A stretch of 64,000 nt of DNA from Thauera aromatica K172 (GTDB lineage: Bacteria; Pseudomonadota; Gammaproteobacteria; Burkholderiales; Rhodocyclaceae): the NCBI RefSeq assembly GCF_003030465.1, contig NZ_CP028339.1, positions 1,736,001 to 1,800,000 on the forward strand, given 5' to 3'. The notes under the pieces were generated by a model. It made no database searches. It had not been told where the DNA came from and worked only from the letters and a program-made list of their open reading frames with translations. Shown here piece by piece: positions 55,118 to 64,000 of the stretch (position 1 is its first letter; every line of letters begins with the position of its first letter). The translations under genes were made by a program, and so were the position numbers.

Positions 55118-56293
55118 ATGTCCCATCTGATGAACACCTACGCGCGCCTGCCCGTCGCCTTCACGCACGGAGAGGGCGTGTGGCTGTACGATGATGCCGG
55201 CAAGCGCTATCTCGATGCCCTGTCGGGGATCGCCGTCAACACCCTTGGCCACAATCACCCCGGCCTGGTCAAGGCCATCGCCGACCAGGCCACGCGCGTG
55301 CTCCACACTTCCAACCTGTACGGCATTCCGCTGCAGGAACGTCTCGCCGACCGCATCGCCGAGGCGTCGGGCATGGATGAAGTGTTCTTCTGCAATTCCG
55401 GTTGCGAAGCCAATGAAGCGGCAATCAAGCTCGCGCGCATGTACGGCCATCAGAAGGGTATCGATCTTCCCCACGTCATCGTGATGGAAAATGCCTTCCA
55501 CGGGCGTACCCTGGCGACCCTGTCGGCGACCGGCAACCGCAAGGCCCAGGCGGGTTTCGAACCGCTGGTGCAGGGGTTCATCCGCGTTCCCTATCGCGAC
55601 ATCGAGGCGATTCGCAAAATCGGCGAGCACAATCACGGCGTGGCTGCGGTGATGCTGGAGATGATCCAGGGCGAGGGTGGCGTCAATGTGGCCGACGAGA
55701 CCTTCCAGCGCGATCTGCGCGCGTTGTGCGACGAGAAGGGCTGGCTGCTGATCTGCGACGAAGTCCAGTGCGGCATGGGGCGCACCGGCAAGTGGTTCGG
55801 CTGGCAGCACGCCGGCACGAAGCCGGACGTGATGACGCTGGCGAAGGGGCTGGCCTCGGGCGTGCCCATCGGCGCATGCGTCACCGCGGGCAAGGCGAAG
55901 GGACTGTTCGGACCGGGGAACCACGGCTCCACCTTCGGTGGCAATCCGCTGGCCTGCGCCGCCGGCCTGGCCACCTTCGACGCGATCGCCGGCGACCGGC
56001 TGATGGAGAACGCCGTCAGCGTCGGCGAGGCGATCCGCAAGGGGATCGCCGAAGCGCTCGAAGGCGTTGCCGGCGTGGTCGATATCCGCGGCCGCGGGCT
56101 GATGATCGGTATCGAGCTCGACCGTCCCTGCGGGGAGCTGATGGCGCGTGCCGCTGAACAGGGGTTGCTGCTGAGCATCACTTCGGAGCGCGTCGTCCGC
56201 CTGCTGCCGGCGCTCACCTTCACCGCCGCCGATGCGCAGACATTGGTGTCGATGCTGGCGCCGATGATCCGCGATTTCCTCGCCCAGGGCTAA
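55118..56293 (+). CDS. argD: Acetylornithine aminotransferase
   Basis: 391-residue class III PLP aminotransferase in arginine synthesis. PLP Lys243 in [13 protein letters not shown]; other motifs [55 protein letters not shown] and [17 protein letters not shown]. The ATG at 55118 ([15 protein letters not shown]) is the family start. 9 nt before argF, so one operon. Confidence 0.95.
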   Translation: MSHLMNTYARLPVAFTHGEGVWLYDDAGKRYLDALSGIAVNTLGHNHPGLVKAIADQATRVLHTSNLYGIPLQERLADRIAEASGMDEVFFCNSGCEANEAAIKLARMYGHQKGIDLPHVIVMENAFHGRTLATLSATGNRKAQAGFEPLVQGFIRVPYRDIEAIRKIGEHNHGVAAVMLEMIQGEGGVNVADETFQRDLRALCDEKGWLLICDEVQCGMGRTGKWFGWQHAGTKPDVMTLAKGLASGVPIGACVTAGKAKGLFGPGNHGSTFGGNPLACAAGLATFDAIAGDRLMENAVSVGEAIRKGIAEALEGVAGVVDIRGRGLMIGIELDRPCGELMARAAEQGLLLSITSERVVRLLPALTFTAADAQTLVSMLAPMIRDFLAQG

Positions 56294-56302
56294 GGAGGCG
56301 GC

Positions 56303-57226
56303 ATGAGCCAGATCAAGCATTATCTGCAGTTCAAGGATTTCTCCCGCGACGAGTACGACCACCTGTTCGCGCGCGCGAAGTGGATCAAGGACAAGTTCAA
56401 GCGCTACGAGCCCTACCATCCGCTGTTCGACCGCACCCTGGTGATGATCTTCGAGAAGGCCAGCACGCGGACGCGGCTGTCGTTCGAAGCCGGCATGCAC
56501 CAGCTCGGCGGCACGGCGATCTACCTCAACACCCGCGACTCGCAGCTGGGCCGCGGCGAACCGGTGGAAGATGCCGGCCAGGTGATTTCGCGGATGAGCG
56601 ACCTGGTGATGATCCGCACCTTCGAGCAGGACATCGTCGAACGCTTCGCCGCCAACTCGCGCGTGCCGGTGATCAACGGTCTGACCAACGAATACCATCC
56701 CTGCCAGATCCTCGCCGACATCTTCACCTACATCGAGCACCGCGGCTCGATTCAGGGCAAGACCGTGGCCTGGGTCGGCGACAGCAACAACATGTGCAAC
56801 ACCTGGCTGCAGGCCGCCGAAGTGCTCGACTTCAACGTCCATGTGTCGACGCCGCCGGGTTACGAAGTCGAGCCCGAACGCGCCGGCCTGTACGGCACGG
56901 CCAACTTCGAGCAGTTCGCCGATCCGCTCGAGGCATGCAAGGGCGCCGACCTGGTCACCACCGACGTGTGGACTTCGATGGGCTTCGAGGCCGAGAACGA
57001 AGAGCGCGTGAAAGCTTTCGCCGACTGGTGCGTCGATGCCGAGATGATGGCGGTCGCGCACAAGGATGCGCTGTTCATGCACTGCCTGCCGGCGCACCGC
57101 GGCGAGGAAGTCACCGCCGAGGTCATGGACGGCCCGCAGTCGGTGGTCTGGGACGAGGCGGAAAATCGCCTGCACGCGCAAAAGGCGCTGATGGAATACC
57201 TGATGCTCGGCCGCATCGAGAACTGA
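56303..57226 (+). CDS. argF: Ornithine carbamoyltransferase
   Basis: 307 residues. Carbamoyl-phosphate motif STRTR in [25 protein letters not shown] in [15 protein letters not shown], ornithine site [11 protein letters not shown] and [19 protein letters not shown]. Makes citrulline from ornithine. Starts after AAGGAGGC, 9 nt from argD. Confidence 0.97.
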   Translation: MSQIKHYLQFKDFSRDEYDHLFARAKWIKDKFKRYEPYHPLFDRTLVMIFEKASTRTRLSFEAGMHQLGGTAIYLNTRDSQLGRGEPVEDAGQVISRMSDLVMIRTFEQDIVERFAANSRVPVINGLTNEYHPCQILADIFTYIEHRGSIQGKTVAWVGDSNNMCNTWLQAAEVLDFNVHVSTPPGYEVEPERAGLYGTANFEQFADPLEACKGADLVTTDVWTSMGFEAENEERVKAFADWCVDAEMMAVAHKDALFMHCLPAHRGEEVTAEVMDGPQSVVWDEAENRLHAQKALMEYLMLGRIEN

Positions 57227-57297
57227 CCGGGCCGCGAAACAATCACGGCGTGCACGGGCGTGCGCGCCGGCAACACAGCAGGAAACAGGAAAACAGC

Positions 57298-58527
57298 ATG
57301 AGCGACGTCAACAAGGTTGTGCTCGCCTACTCGGGCGGGCTGGACACTTCGGTCATCCTGAAGTGGCTGCAGGACACCTACCGCTGCGAAGTGGTGACCT
57401 TCACCGCCGACCTCGGCCAGGGTGAGGAACTCGAACCTGCGCGCACCAAGGCGCTCAAGTTCGGGATCAAGCCCGAGAACATCTTCATCGACGATCTGCG
57501 CGAAGAATTCGTGCGCGACTTCGTCTTCCCGATGTTCCGCGCCAATACCGTCTACGAAGGCGAATACCTGCTCGGCACCTCGATCGCGCGCCCGCTGATC
57601 GCCAAGCGCCAGATCGAGATCGCACGTGCCACCGGCGCCGACGCGGTGTCGCACGGCGCCACCGGAAAGGGTAACGACCAGGTCCGCTTCGAGCTTGGCT
57701 ACTACGCGCTGATGCCGGGCGTGAAGGTGATTGCGCCGTGGCGCGAGTGGGATCTGCTGTCGCGCGAGAAGCTGCTCGCCTACGCCGAGAAGCACGGCAT
57801 CCCGATCGAGATGAAGCACAAGCAGGGCGGCTCGCCCTACTCGATGGATGCCAATCTGCTGCATATCTCCTTCGAAGGGCGCCACCTCGAGAACCCCGCC
57901 GCCGAAGCCGAAGAGTCGATGTGGCGGTGGACCGTGTCGCCGGAGGCGGCCCCGGACGCCGCCGAGTACATCGACCTCGAGTTCGAGCAGGGCGACCTCG
58001 TCGCCATCGACGGCACCCGCATGAAGCCGCACGAGCTGCTCGCCAAGCTCAATGAGCTCGGCGGCAAGCACGGCATCGGCCGCCTCGATCTGGTCGAGAA
58101 CCGCTATGTCGGCATGAAGAGCCGCGGCTGCTACGAAACCCCGGGCGGCACCATCCTGCTGCGCGCCCACCGCGCCATCGAATCGGTCACGCTCGACCGC
58201 GAAGTCGCCCACCTCAAGGACGACCTCATGGCGCGCTACGCCAGCATGATCTACAACGGCTACTGGTGGAGTCCAGAGCGCCAGGCGATCCAGGCGCTGA
58301 TCGATCACACCCAGCAGACCGTCAACGGCTGGGTGCGGCTCAAGCTCTACAAAGGCAACGTCATCGTCACCGGGCGCGACTCGAAGACCGACTCGCTGTT
58401 CGACCCGACCATCGCCACCTTCGAGGACGATGCCGGCGCCTACAACCAGAAGGACGCCCACGGCTTCATCCGCCTCAACGCGCTGCGCATGCGCATCGCC
58501 GCCAACGCCAGGGCGAAGCGCGGCTGA
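57298..58527 (+). CDS. argG: Argininosuccinate synthase
   Basis: 409 residues. ATP pyrophosphatase motif [15 protein letters not shown], then [43 protein letters not shown] and the C-terminal [14 protein letters not shown]. 71 nt after argF, same direction, so argD-argF-argG form one pathway run. Confidence 0.97.
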   Translation: MSDVNKVVLAYSGGLDTSVILKWLQDTYRCEVVTFTADLGQGEELEPARTKALKFGIKPENIFIDDLREEFVRDFVFPMFRANTVYEGEYLLGTSIARPLIAKRQIEIARATGADAVSHGATGKGNDQVRFELGYYALMPGVKVIAPWREWDLLSREKLLAYAEKHGIPIEMKHKQGGSPYSMDANLLHISFEGRHLENPAAEAEESMWRWTVSPEAAPDAAEYIDLEFEQGDLVAIDGTRMKPHELLAKLNELGGKHGIGRLDLVENRYVGMKSRGCYETPGGTILLRAHRAIESVTLDREVAHLKDDLMARYASMIYNGYWWSPERQAIQALIDHTQQTVNGWVRLKLYKGNVIVTGRDSKTDSLFDPTIATFEDDAGAYNQKDAHGFIRLNALRMRIAANARAKRG

Positions 58528-58540
58528 TCCGCCTCCGGCC

Positions 58541-58570
58541 GGCGCCCCGCGCTCCGTTGCGCGGGGCGCC
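58541..58570. repeat. Strong hairpin after argG
   Basis: GGCGCCCCGCG (58541-58551) and CGCGGGGCGCC (58560-58570), a perfect 11-bp inverted repeat with an 8-nt loop, 13 nt after the argG stop and 28 nt before the DUF2788 start. No T run follows; it may separate the two genes' transcripts or stabilise argG RNA. Confidence 0.6.
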
Positions 58571-58598
58571 GGCCGCATCCTTCGAGTACTGCCTTCCG

Positions 58599-58829
58599 AT
58601 GGACGATGACATCCTCCTCTTCGGCCTGACTCTCGCCGAGTTCGAGTCGATCTCGCTGAAGGTCTGCCTCGCGGCCCTGGTCCTCTACATGCTATTCATC
58701 ATCGGCAATCTCGCCAAGGAATCGAAGGCCGGCCGCTACGGCACGATCTGGCTGTTCGTCGTCCTCGGCCTGGGCTTTCTCGGCTTCATCTCGAAGGGTC
58801 TCATCCAGAAAATCCTCGGCATCGAATAG
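58599..58829 (+). CDS. DUF2788 family membrane protein
   Basis: 76 residues with two membrane spans: ISLKVCLAALVLYMLFIIGNL and YGTIWLFVVLGLGFLGFIS. Starts MDDDILLFGLTLAEFE. A small betaproteobacterial family of unknown function. 15 nt before ppnP. Confidence 0.88.
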   Translation: MDDDILLFGLTLAEFESISLKVCLAALVLYMLFIIGNLAKESKAGRYGTIWLFVVLGLGFLGFISKGLIQKILGIE

Positions 58830-58844
58830 GAGTCCGCTTTCGCC

Positions 58845-59180
58845 ATGAGCATCACCGCAAAGATCGACGGCGTCGCCGTCACCACCCAGGCCAATGTCTA
58901 CTTCGACGGCAAGTGCGTCAGCCACGGCATCCAGTTCGCCGATGGCACCAAGAAGTCGGTCGGCGTCATCCTGCCGGCTGCGCTCACCTTCAATACCGGC
59001 GCGCCCGAAATCATGGAAGGCGTCGCCGGCCAGTGCCGCGTGCGCCTGAAGGGCACCGATGGCAAGCCCGGCGAATGGAAGACCTACGGCGCCGGTGAAT
59101 CCTTCAGCGTGCCGGGAAACTCCAGCTTCGACATCGAGGTTGCAGGCGAGCCTTATCACTACATCTGTCACTTCGGCTGA
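58845..59180 (+). CDS. ppnP: Pyrimidine/purine nucleoside phosphorylase
   Basis: 111-residue single-domain cupin (DUF1255, Escherichia coli YaiE). Motifs [27 protein letters not shown] and [22 protein letters not shown]. Splits nucleosides with phosphate. Confidence 0.93.
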   Translation: MSITAKIDGVAVTTQANVYFDGKCVSHGIQFADGTKKSVGVILPAALTFNTGAPEIMEGVAGQCRVRLKGTDGKPGEWKTYGAGESFSVPGNSSFDIEVAGEPYHYICHFG

Positions 59181-59202
59181 ACGCGGGGAGGGGGAGGAAA
59201 TC

Positions 59203-59688
59203 ATGCCGTCTTTCGACATCATGTCCGAGGTCGATCAGCCTTCGCTGCGCAACGCCGTCGAGCAGGCCAACCGCAAGGTCGAAGGCCGCCACGACTTCAA
59301 GGGTACCAGCGCCAGGATCGAGCATGCCGACAAGCTGCTCACCCTCTACGGCGACAGCGACTTCCAGCTCGACCAGATCAAGACCATCCTGCTGCCCGAG
59401 ATGACCAAGAAAAACGTCGACATGCGTTGCCTCGACTACGGCGACGTGCAGAAGATTTCCGGCAACAAGGTCAAGCAGGAAGTCAAGGTGCGGGTCGGCG
59501 TCGATCAGGATCTGGCGAAGAAGATCGTCAAGCACATCAAGGACAGCAAGCTCAAGGTCCAGGCTGCGATCCAGGGCGACGCGGTACGGGTCTCCGGCGC
59601 CAAGCGCGACGTACTGCAGGATGCGATCGCGCTGGTGAAGAAGCAGATCACCGATTTTCCGCTGCAGTACGGCAACTTCAGGGACTGA
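59203..59688 (+). CDS. yajQ: YajQ family cyclic-di-GMP-binding protein
   Basis: 161 residues, the family length: [103 protein letters not shown]. Related proteins bind c-di-GMP or nucleic acids. GGGAGGAAATC before the ATG is a strong ribosome site. Confidence 0.95.
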   Translation: MPSFDIMSEVDQPSLRNAVEQANRKVEGRHDFKGTSARIEHADKLLTLYGDSDFQLDQIKTILLPEMTKKNVDMRCLDYGDVQKISGNKVKQEVKVRVGVDQDLAKKIVKHIKDSKLKVQAAIQGDAVRVSGAKRDVLQDAIALVKKQITDFPLQYGNFRD

Positions 59689-59869
59689 AGGCCCCCTCGG
59701 CCTGCCGGGAGCGGGAGGTCGCTCGGAAGACCAGTTCGGCTGTCCTCATGTATTGCGCGAAGGTGGGCTTCTCCTGTTTTCGATCCGGAATCGTGAAGTA
59801 TTCGCTCACCGTTCCGTAGGGGAGGGCTGAGAATGGTCGCGTTTTTCCACCCTTGGCTCACCCCACACC

Positions 59870-60136
59870 ATGCAAAGCACACCCCGCTCCGGTCCGAAGG
59901 TCGATACGACGGCGCTGTTCGAGCGTTTCCCCCACCTCGCGCCGCGCATCAGCGCAATGTGGGGAACCCGCGATGGGCGCAAGTATCTTTCCGGCCTGAT
60001 CATGGATACCCGCGACGGCCAGCGTCAGGGCTTCCCGCCGGAGCACGCGAAGACGATCGTCCGTCTGCTGCTGGAGCACGACATCGCGTACCCCGAGTTC
60101 GAACCGGTTGATGACCGAGTCTGGAACGAACGTTAG
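59870..60136 (+). CDS. Conserved-looking hypothetical protein
   Basis: 88 residues: MQSTPRSGPKVDTTALFERF, then HLAPRISAMWGTRDGRKYLS, DTRDGQRQGFPPEHAKTIVR and EHDIAYPEFEPVDDRVWNE. Charged, soluble, no signal peptide and no named domain that I know. Composition looks coding. Lies alone between yajQ and the pilin cluster. Confidence 0.65.
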   Translation: MQSTPRSGPKVDTTALFERFPHLAPRISAMWGTRDGRKYLSGLIMDTRDGQRQGFPPEHAKTIVRLLLEHDIAYPEFEPVDDRVWNER

Positions 60137-60203
60137 GGCGCGCGTGCGGACTCTGTCGAATCCACTCTGTGCGCAGATCGATCGCCACGGTGCGCCCTGA
60201 CCT

Positions 60204-60593
60204 TCACCAGCATCCTGCTGGCGAACGTGTTTCCCCCGTGGTCGAGATCGTCAGGGTCAGGGTGTGGCAGGCGCCGGCCAGTTGCTCGGTGCTGGTTGCC
60301 GTCAGCGTATAGCCGGTTGCGCTGGGGTCGCTGAGCGCAAGGGTGAAATATCCCTCTGACGATCCTGCCGGAATGTCGAGATCGTCCAGGCTTCCATAAC
60401 TTGCGTTGTTCGCACGCCATTTCTCCTGCGCCAACTGGACGCGCAGGATGGCGTCCTGGCCGTCGGCACGGCGCGCGCGTTGGACATATTCGATGTAGCT
60501 CGGGTAGGCGATCGCGGACAGGATGCCGATGATGGCGACCACCACCATCAACTCGATGAGGGTAAAGGCGGCTTGTTTCAGACGGGCATTCAT
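60204..60593 (-). CDS. Type IV pilin, PilE-like minor pilin
   Basis: 129 residues. Prepilin leader MNARLKQAA then FTLIELMVVVAIIGILSAIA with Phe+1 and Glu+5, but the residue before the cleavage site is Ala, not the usual Gly. The C-terminal part holds two Cys (GACHTL and AGCW) that can form the pilin D-loop disulfide. Last gene of the minus-strand pilW-pilX-pilV-pilE run, 88 nt after pilV. Confidence 0.88.
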   Translation of the reverse strand: MNARLKQAAFTLIELMVVVAIIGILSAIAYPSYIEYVQRARRADGQDAILRVQLAQEKWRANNASYGSLDDLDIPAGSSEGYFTLALSDPSATGYTLTATSTEQLAGACHTLTLTISTTGETRSPAGCW

Positions 60594-60681
60594 CGCAGGC
60601 TCGGCGGGCTGGGGCAGATCGGAGCAGGCTCAAACGGTGACCGCAGGGCCGTCGAGTCAGCGCTCCGATCCGCCAGCGGTT

Positions 60682-62241
60682 TCAGGGGAAGTTGAGTTCG
60701 TTGATGGCGTTGCAGGCGAATGATTCGAGGGTTTTTGTGGTGGTGGTATTGCCTGAAGTTTGGCTGATGGTGAGCACCGAGCCCTGTACAGCAGTGATTC
60801 CGCAAGTGTAGTTCTTGATATTTCCGCCGCTGGTCGCGCACTCGACGGTTTCAACCGAACTTGTCGCACTGACCTTCGCGCCCGAGCTCTCGGTGCTGCC
60901 ACTGACCGTTCCGCTACAGGTACCGGTCGACTCATCGGAGCCGCCATCCTCGTCGCCGTCGGTGCTGCCGAAATCGCCGGCACCGGCGCCGATGAAGGCG
61001 GGCCAGCCCGGCCATATTTTGGGGCACTTGTCGTCTGCGGGGCTGTCGTCGGGCGACAGGCACAGGGCCGCGCCGGCGTTCTTGCGGAAGTGGGTGCTGA
61101 ATTCGCCCATCACGCTTTGGCAGCTGTCCTGGCCTTTGAGGTCGGTGATCAGGAAGTGGTGGTTGAAGTAGTTCTGCGTTGTCGACGACGTGCTGTAGCT
61201 GCTGAAGTGCGACGGCTTCGGCATCCCGTCTTCGGGATAGGTACCGCCGTTGGCGATGCCGGTGATGAAATAACCGGTCGGCGAGCTCGCCAGGCTCTTG
61301 TAGCCGCGGTACACCCGGCGTGACGAGGGCTGGGCCATCGGCAGGGTCGTCCAGTAGTTCATGCTCGGGCTGGTGGTGAAGGTGGGGTCGCCGACGCACA
61401 CGTTCACTTCGTTGTTGTCGAGATTCTGGATGGCGATGTTGGCATACCAGCCTTCGCCGACGTAGCAGATGTAATCGTAATATTTCAGGCTGGATGAAAC
61501 GGTTGTCAGCGAGATGCTGGCGCTGGTGCTGGGGAAGCAATGCCCTTCTGCCGTGCTGGCGACGAAAACGTTGGCGGCGCTGAACGTGTTGTTCAGCCGG
61601 GCGAAGTCGAAGTACACCCGCCCGCTGATGGTGGCGAATTCGCGCGGGTTGTCTTCGGCGATCGGGTCGAGAATGAGCAGGACGTTGCCTTCGGCGTCCC
61701 GGAGCTCGCGTTTGTCGCCATCGTTGTAGACGCCGGGGTCGCCCGCTTCGCGCTGGATCGGGACGGCTGGCCGTCGGGCGAGGCCGATCGGCGGGCGCAA
61801 GGCATTGTCATAACCGGGAACGCCTTCCTCGAGGTGGATCAGAAGCGCGGGGTCCGACCAGTTGAGCAGGGTACGGACGGTGACGCTGTCGGTGCCGCCG
61901 TCCGCGGGTGAAACCCAGCTGACCGTGACGTCGATGCTCTTCAAGGTGGTGCTCAGGTCCGTCACCGTCCGCAGCACGGTAAACAGCGCGTTCTTGCCCG
62001 CCACATTGGCCGTTGTCTGATCGCCGATCCCATCGAAGCTGCTCTTCATCACCTGGGTGCGCAGCGCTTCGATTTCGGCCTGTGCCAGCTGGGCGGCTTC
62101 GGCCCTGGCTTTGGTCAGGCCAGCGGCGTCCATCATGTGGGCGTCGAGTTTGCCGAGGGCAAGGATGCCCACCGAGAGGACCACCACCGAGATCAGTCCC
62201 TCGAGCAGTGCGATGCCGCGTAGATGGCGATGGATCAGCAT
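60682..62241 (-). CDS. PilV-like minor pilin, unusually large
   Basis: 519 residues; typical PilV is under 200. N-terminus MLIHRHLRGIALLEGLISVVVLSVG has Gly-1 and Glu+5 in a prepilin leader and then a hydrophobic helix, as in PilV. The rest is a large extracellular domain with many Ser/Thr and several Cys, ending in an acidic Ser/Gly-rich linker (GDFGSTDGDEDGGSDESTG) and a Cys-containing tail. The ATG at 62241 puts the leader in place. Probably a tip or accessory pilin; the large domain is unrecognised. Confidence 0.75.
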   Translation of the reverse strand: MLIHRHLRGIALLEGLISVVVLSVGILALGKLDAHMMDAAGLTKARAEAAQLAQAEIEALRTQVMKSSFDGIGDQTTANVAGKNALFTVLRTVTDLSTTLKSIDVTVSWVSPADGGTDSVTVRTLLNWSDPALLIHLEEGVPGYDNALRPPIGLARRPAVPIQREAGDPGVYNDGDKRELRDAEGNVLLILDPIAEDNPREFATISGRVYFDFARLNNTFSAANVFVASTAEGHCFPSTSASISLTTVSSSLKYYDYICYVGEGWYANIAIQNLDNNEVNVCVGDPTFTTSPSMNYWTTLPMAQPSSRRVYRGYKSLASSPTGYFITGIANGGTYPEDGMPKPSHFSSYSTSSTTQNYFNHHFLITDLKGQDSCQSVMGEFSTHFRKNAGAALCLSPDDSPADDKCPKIWPGWPAFIGAGAGDFGSTDGDEDGGSDESTGTCSGTVSGSTESSGAKVSATSSVETVECATSGGNIKNYTCGITAVQGSVLTISQTSGNTTTTKTLESFACNAINELNFP

Positions 62242-62264
62242 GGGGGCTCCTGCGCTGGCGCGGC

Positions 62265-63638
62265 TTATTCGATGGACCAGTCGCGCCACGATCCGGGGAT
62301 GACCGTGCGGCGGCCTACTTTCATGGTGTTGCCGAGCACGGCCTCGTCGTAAAAGATGGTCGGGTTGCCATTGAGATTGGTGGTGCCGCCATGGGCCAGG
62401 ACGGCACCGTAGATATTGCCGTTTGCATTGCCGCTGAGGCTGCCCGAAGTGTAGACGACGCCGTAGAAGTCGATGCCGGCGCCAAGCGCAAGATCGCCAT
62501 CGACGACGATGACCACCGGGCGGTCGATGGAGCCGATCGGTTCGTTGCCGGACAGGGTAAGGTCGCCGTCGACCCAGATGACCTCTCCGTGCGCCCCATC
62601 GGCGAATTTATCGGCGGCTTCGCCCGGGGTCAGGACCTCGCTGGCGACGCTGTCCTTGTAATCGGCCTTGTCGAGACCGAAGAACTGGCGGAAGAAATCC
62701 GCTTCGGACAGTGCGGCGAGGTTGATGTCCTTGTCGACGACGTCGGCGCCGATGGTATTGGCATTGGCGCCCTTGTCGGTCGATTGCAGCAAATGGGTGG
62801 TGCTCTTGTTGGTCGGCGCCTTGCATTTGCTATTGTAGATGCGGTCGCTTTCATCGGTGATGACCGCGCATTGATCACCGAGGGCATCGGCCAGCTGATA
62901 GCTTTTGTAGATGTCCGATTCGCTTGGATAGACACTGTCATCGCTGTAATTGGTCGGTGTGCTGCCAGGATTGCGAATGAAGCTCTTCACCGTGGCGTTG
63001 CCATAATCGAGGCTGCCGCCGGCCCAGTACGTGAGGTTGTTGAAATAGTTGACGACCGTAAAGCTGCCGCCCATGCCGGCGGAAGCCGGCGTCGAGAGCG
63101 GGTTGTTGACCGCCCCGGAGGGGAATGCAGGGGTGCCGCTGAGGCGCTGGACGACGATGTGGCGGGCGGAATCGTCGTCGCTCCAGCCGCAGGCGACGGC
63201 GAAGGGCTGGAGCAGGTATTCGCCGGCGGGCGGCTGGCAGTTCTGGATCGGTGTCACCGCATCGGGCGTGTCGGCACATCTGAAATCGGCCGCGGCGGGG
63301 GAGCAGAATGCAACGCGGACGCGGGCCGCCAGACCCTCCGGAACTTCGCCCCCCATTGCCAGCGGGCTGCTGACGGACGTGATGTCGAGGCCTCCGGCAA
63401 ATTCGCCCACGGCGTAATCGAGGCCGCCTTGTGCATGCTCGAACGCGGCCCTCGACCTCGCCTCGTTGGCCGACAGGCGTTGCTCGGAGAGGGTGGAGCG
63501 CGAGGCGACGAAGACGGTGAGCGTGGAGATCAGCAGGATGACGACCGAGAACAGGAGGGCCATCGCCCCTTCTTGCGCACGTGGGGCCGTTGGTGCGCGA
63601 TGAACAAGGCTCGAAACGGGCATCGTGTTGGCTTCCAT
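62265..63638 (-). CDS. PilX-like minor pilin
   Basis: 457 residues. PilX_N-type N-terminus: basic leader, then QEGAMALLFSVVILLISTLTVFVASRS and LSEQRLSANEARSRAAFEHAQGGLDYAVGEF, without Glu+5, as usual for PilX. A long C-terminal part ends with repeats of the type VIVVDGDLALGAGIDFYGVVYTSGSLSGN, similar to adhesin/bactofilin-like beta-helix turns. The ATG at 63638 starts 8 nt after the pilW stop; an ATG at 63623 is also possible. Confidence 0.8.
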   Translation of the reverse strand: MEANTMPVSSLVHRAPTAPRAQEGAMALLFSVVILLISTLTVFVASRSTLSEQRLSANEARSRAAFEHAQGGLDYAVGEFAGGLDITSVSSPLAMGGEVPEGLAARVRVAFCSPAAADFRCADTPDAVTPIQNCQPPAGEYLLQPFAVACGWSDDDSARHIVVQRLSGTPAFPSGAVNNPLSTPASAGMGGSFTVVNYFNNLTYWAGGSLDYGNATVKSFIRNPGSTPTNYSDDSVYPSESDIYKSYQLADALGDQCAVITDESDRIYNSKCKAPTNKSTTHLLQSTDKGANANTIGADVVDKDINLAALSEADFFRQFFGLDKADYKDSVASEVLTPGEAADKFADGAHGEVIWVDGDLTLSGNEPIGSIDRPVVIVVDGDLALGAGIDFYGVVYTSGSLSGNANGNIYGAVLAHGGTTNLNGNPTIFYDEAVLGNTMKVGRRTVIPGSWRDWSIE

Positions 63639-63646
63639 GTTTCGTT

Positions 63647-64000
63647 TCAGAACACCCTGTCGTTGCGCACGCGGATCGTGTCGCGGGTTTGCACCGCCAC
63701 GCTCTGGTCGGCAGTGAGCTGGGCTGCGATTTCGACCGTGATGCGCCGGACGAGGACGCCGGAAACAAGATCGCCGCAATCTATCGCGTCGTTGGTGGTT
63801 CGATCGAAGCATGCCGATCCGCTGGCATCGAAGTCGAGGGCGGTGATGTTGACCATGCTCGAGTCGGTGACCGCTGCCCAGGTGCCGCTGGAGCAGTCTT
63901 CGAGCGTCCCGCCGTCCTTCAATTCGATCTGGCCCGCATTGAGGCGAAAACCGGCATTGCGTTCGTCGCCGTCGAACTGATAGCGATAGACGATGCAACT
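63647..64000 (-). CDS. PilW-like minor pilin, C-terminal part
   Basis: The gene enters from the right edge; 117 residues are visible, ending at 63647. Segments CIVYRYQFDGDERNAGFRLNAGQIE and RRITVEIAAQLTADQSV ... RDTIRVRNDRVF match the C-terminal region of PilW proteins. The N-terminal leader lies outside the window. First visible gene of the pilin run. Confidence 0.8.
   Translation of the reverse strand, partial: SCIVYRYQFDGDERNAGFRLNAGQIELKDGGTLEDCSSGTWAAVTDSSMVNITALDFDASGSACFDRTTNDAIDCGDLVSGVLVRRITVEIAAQLTADQSVAVQTRDTIRVRNDRVF

Overview
The window reads as a chromosomal segment of a very GC-rich betaproteobacterium. The closest fit is Rhodocyclales of the Thauera/Azoarcus kind; that is inference from gene content and synteny (rpsT-DUF3579-argD-argF-argG-DUF2788-ppnP-yajQ, xseB-ispA-dxs, lspA-fkpB-ispH, an NnrS gene, type IV pilin genes), not from a database search. 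Most of it is ordinary core genome on both strands with tight spacing. I see no prophage, insertion sequence, CRISPR array or rRNA operon.

Layout. 1-6.2 kb: a LemA/M48 protease pair (the protease is cut by the window edge), a YhcC-type radical SAM protein followed closely by a Cys/Met-metabolism PLP enzyme, a small secreted protein, and pgi. 6.3-10.7 kb: pgsA, a tRNA-Gly/Cys/Gly operon with a consensus promoter and terminator, a phosphodiesterase-superfamily protein, DUF1178, tRNA-Leu and nudC. 10.8-18.5 kb: an accessory block with a Fur-box-like site, a TonB-dependent receptor, a three-gene NitT/TauT-type ABC transporter joined by 4-bp overlaps, NnrS, then an opposing MFS transporter. 18.7-19.1 kb: two identical tRNA-Arg(ACG) genes and a tRNA-Ser(CGA). 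19.2-33.2 kb, mostly minus strand: AhpD-like protein, folE2, the isoprenoid operon xseB-ispA-dxs, ribF-ileS-lspA-fkpB-ispH with a [2Fe-2S] ferredoxin behind it, and tsaE-amidase. A Rieske oxygenase on the plus strand splits this block.

33.2-44 kb: queG, slyX, creA, a tryptophanase/tyrosine phenol-lyase family enzyme, thioredoxin, rlhA-like U32 protein, VanZ-like protein, a PQQ sugar dehydrogenase, dgkA, and a divergent pair of cell-wall enzymes (DUF882 and an LdtD-like L,D-transpeptidase) whose start codons overlap. 44.1-46.1 kb: a two-gene unit of unknown function preceded by an almost perfect LexA (SOS) box, tRNA-Ser(GGA), and a response regulator with an excisionase-type HTH fused to its N-terminus. 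46.3-54 kb: DUF2237, DUF364, EamA transporter, ettA, the divergent fpr/LysR(finR-like) pair, murJ and rpsT. 54.4-59.7 kb: DUF3579, argD-argF-argG, DUF2788, ppnP, yajQ. 60.2-64 kb: a minus-strand minor pilin cluster in the order pilW-pilX-pilV-pilE, with pilW cut by the window edge.

The most interesting unexplained item is the LexA-box-controlled pair at 44.1-45.1 kb. It encodes a small four-cysteine zinc-ribbon-like protein, translationally coupled to a protein whose extreme N-terminus resembles a beta-clamp-binding motif. Together these suggest an undescribed DNA-damage-response module. Second is the Fur-box TonB/ABC/NnrS cluster, whose substrate cannot be named from sequence.
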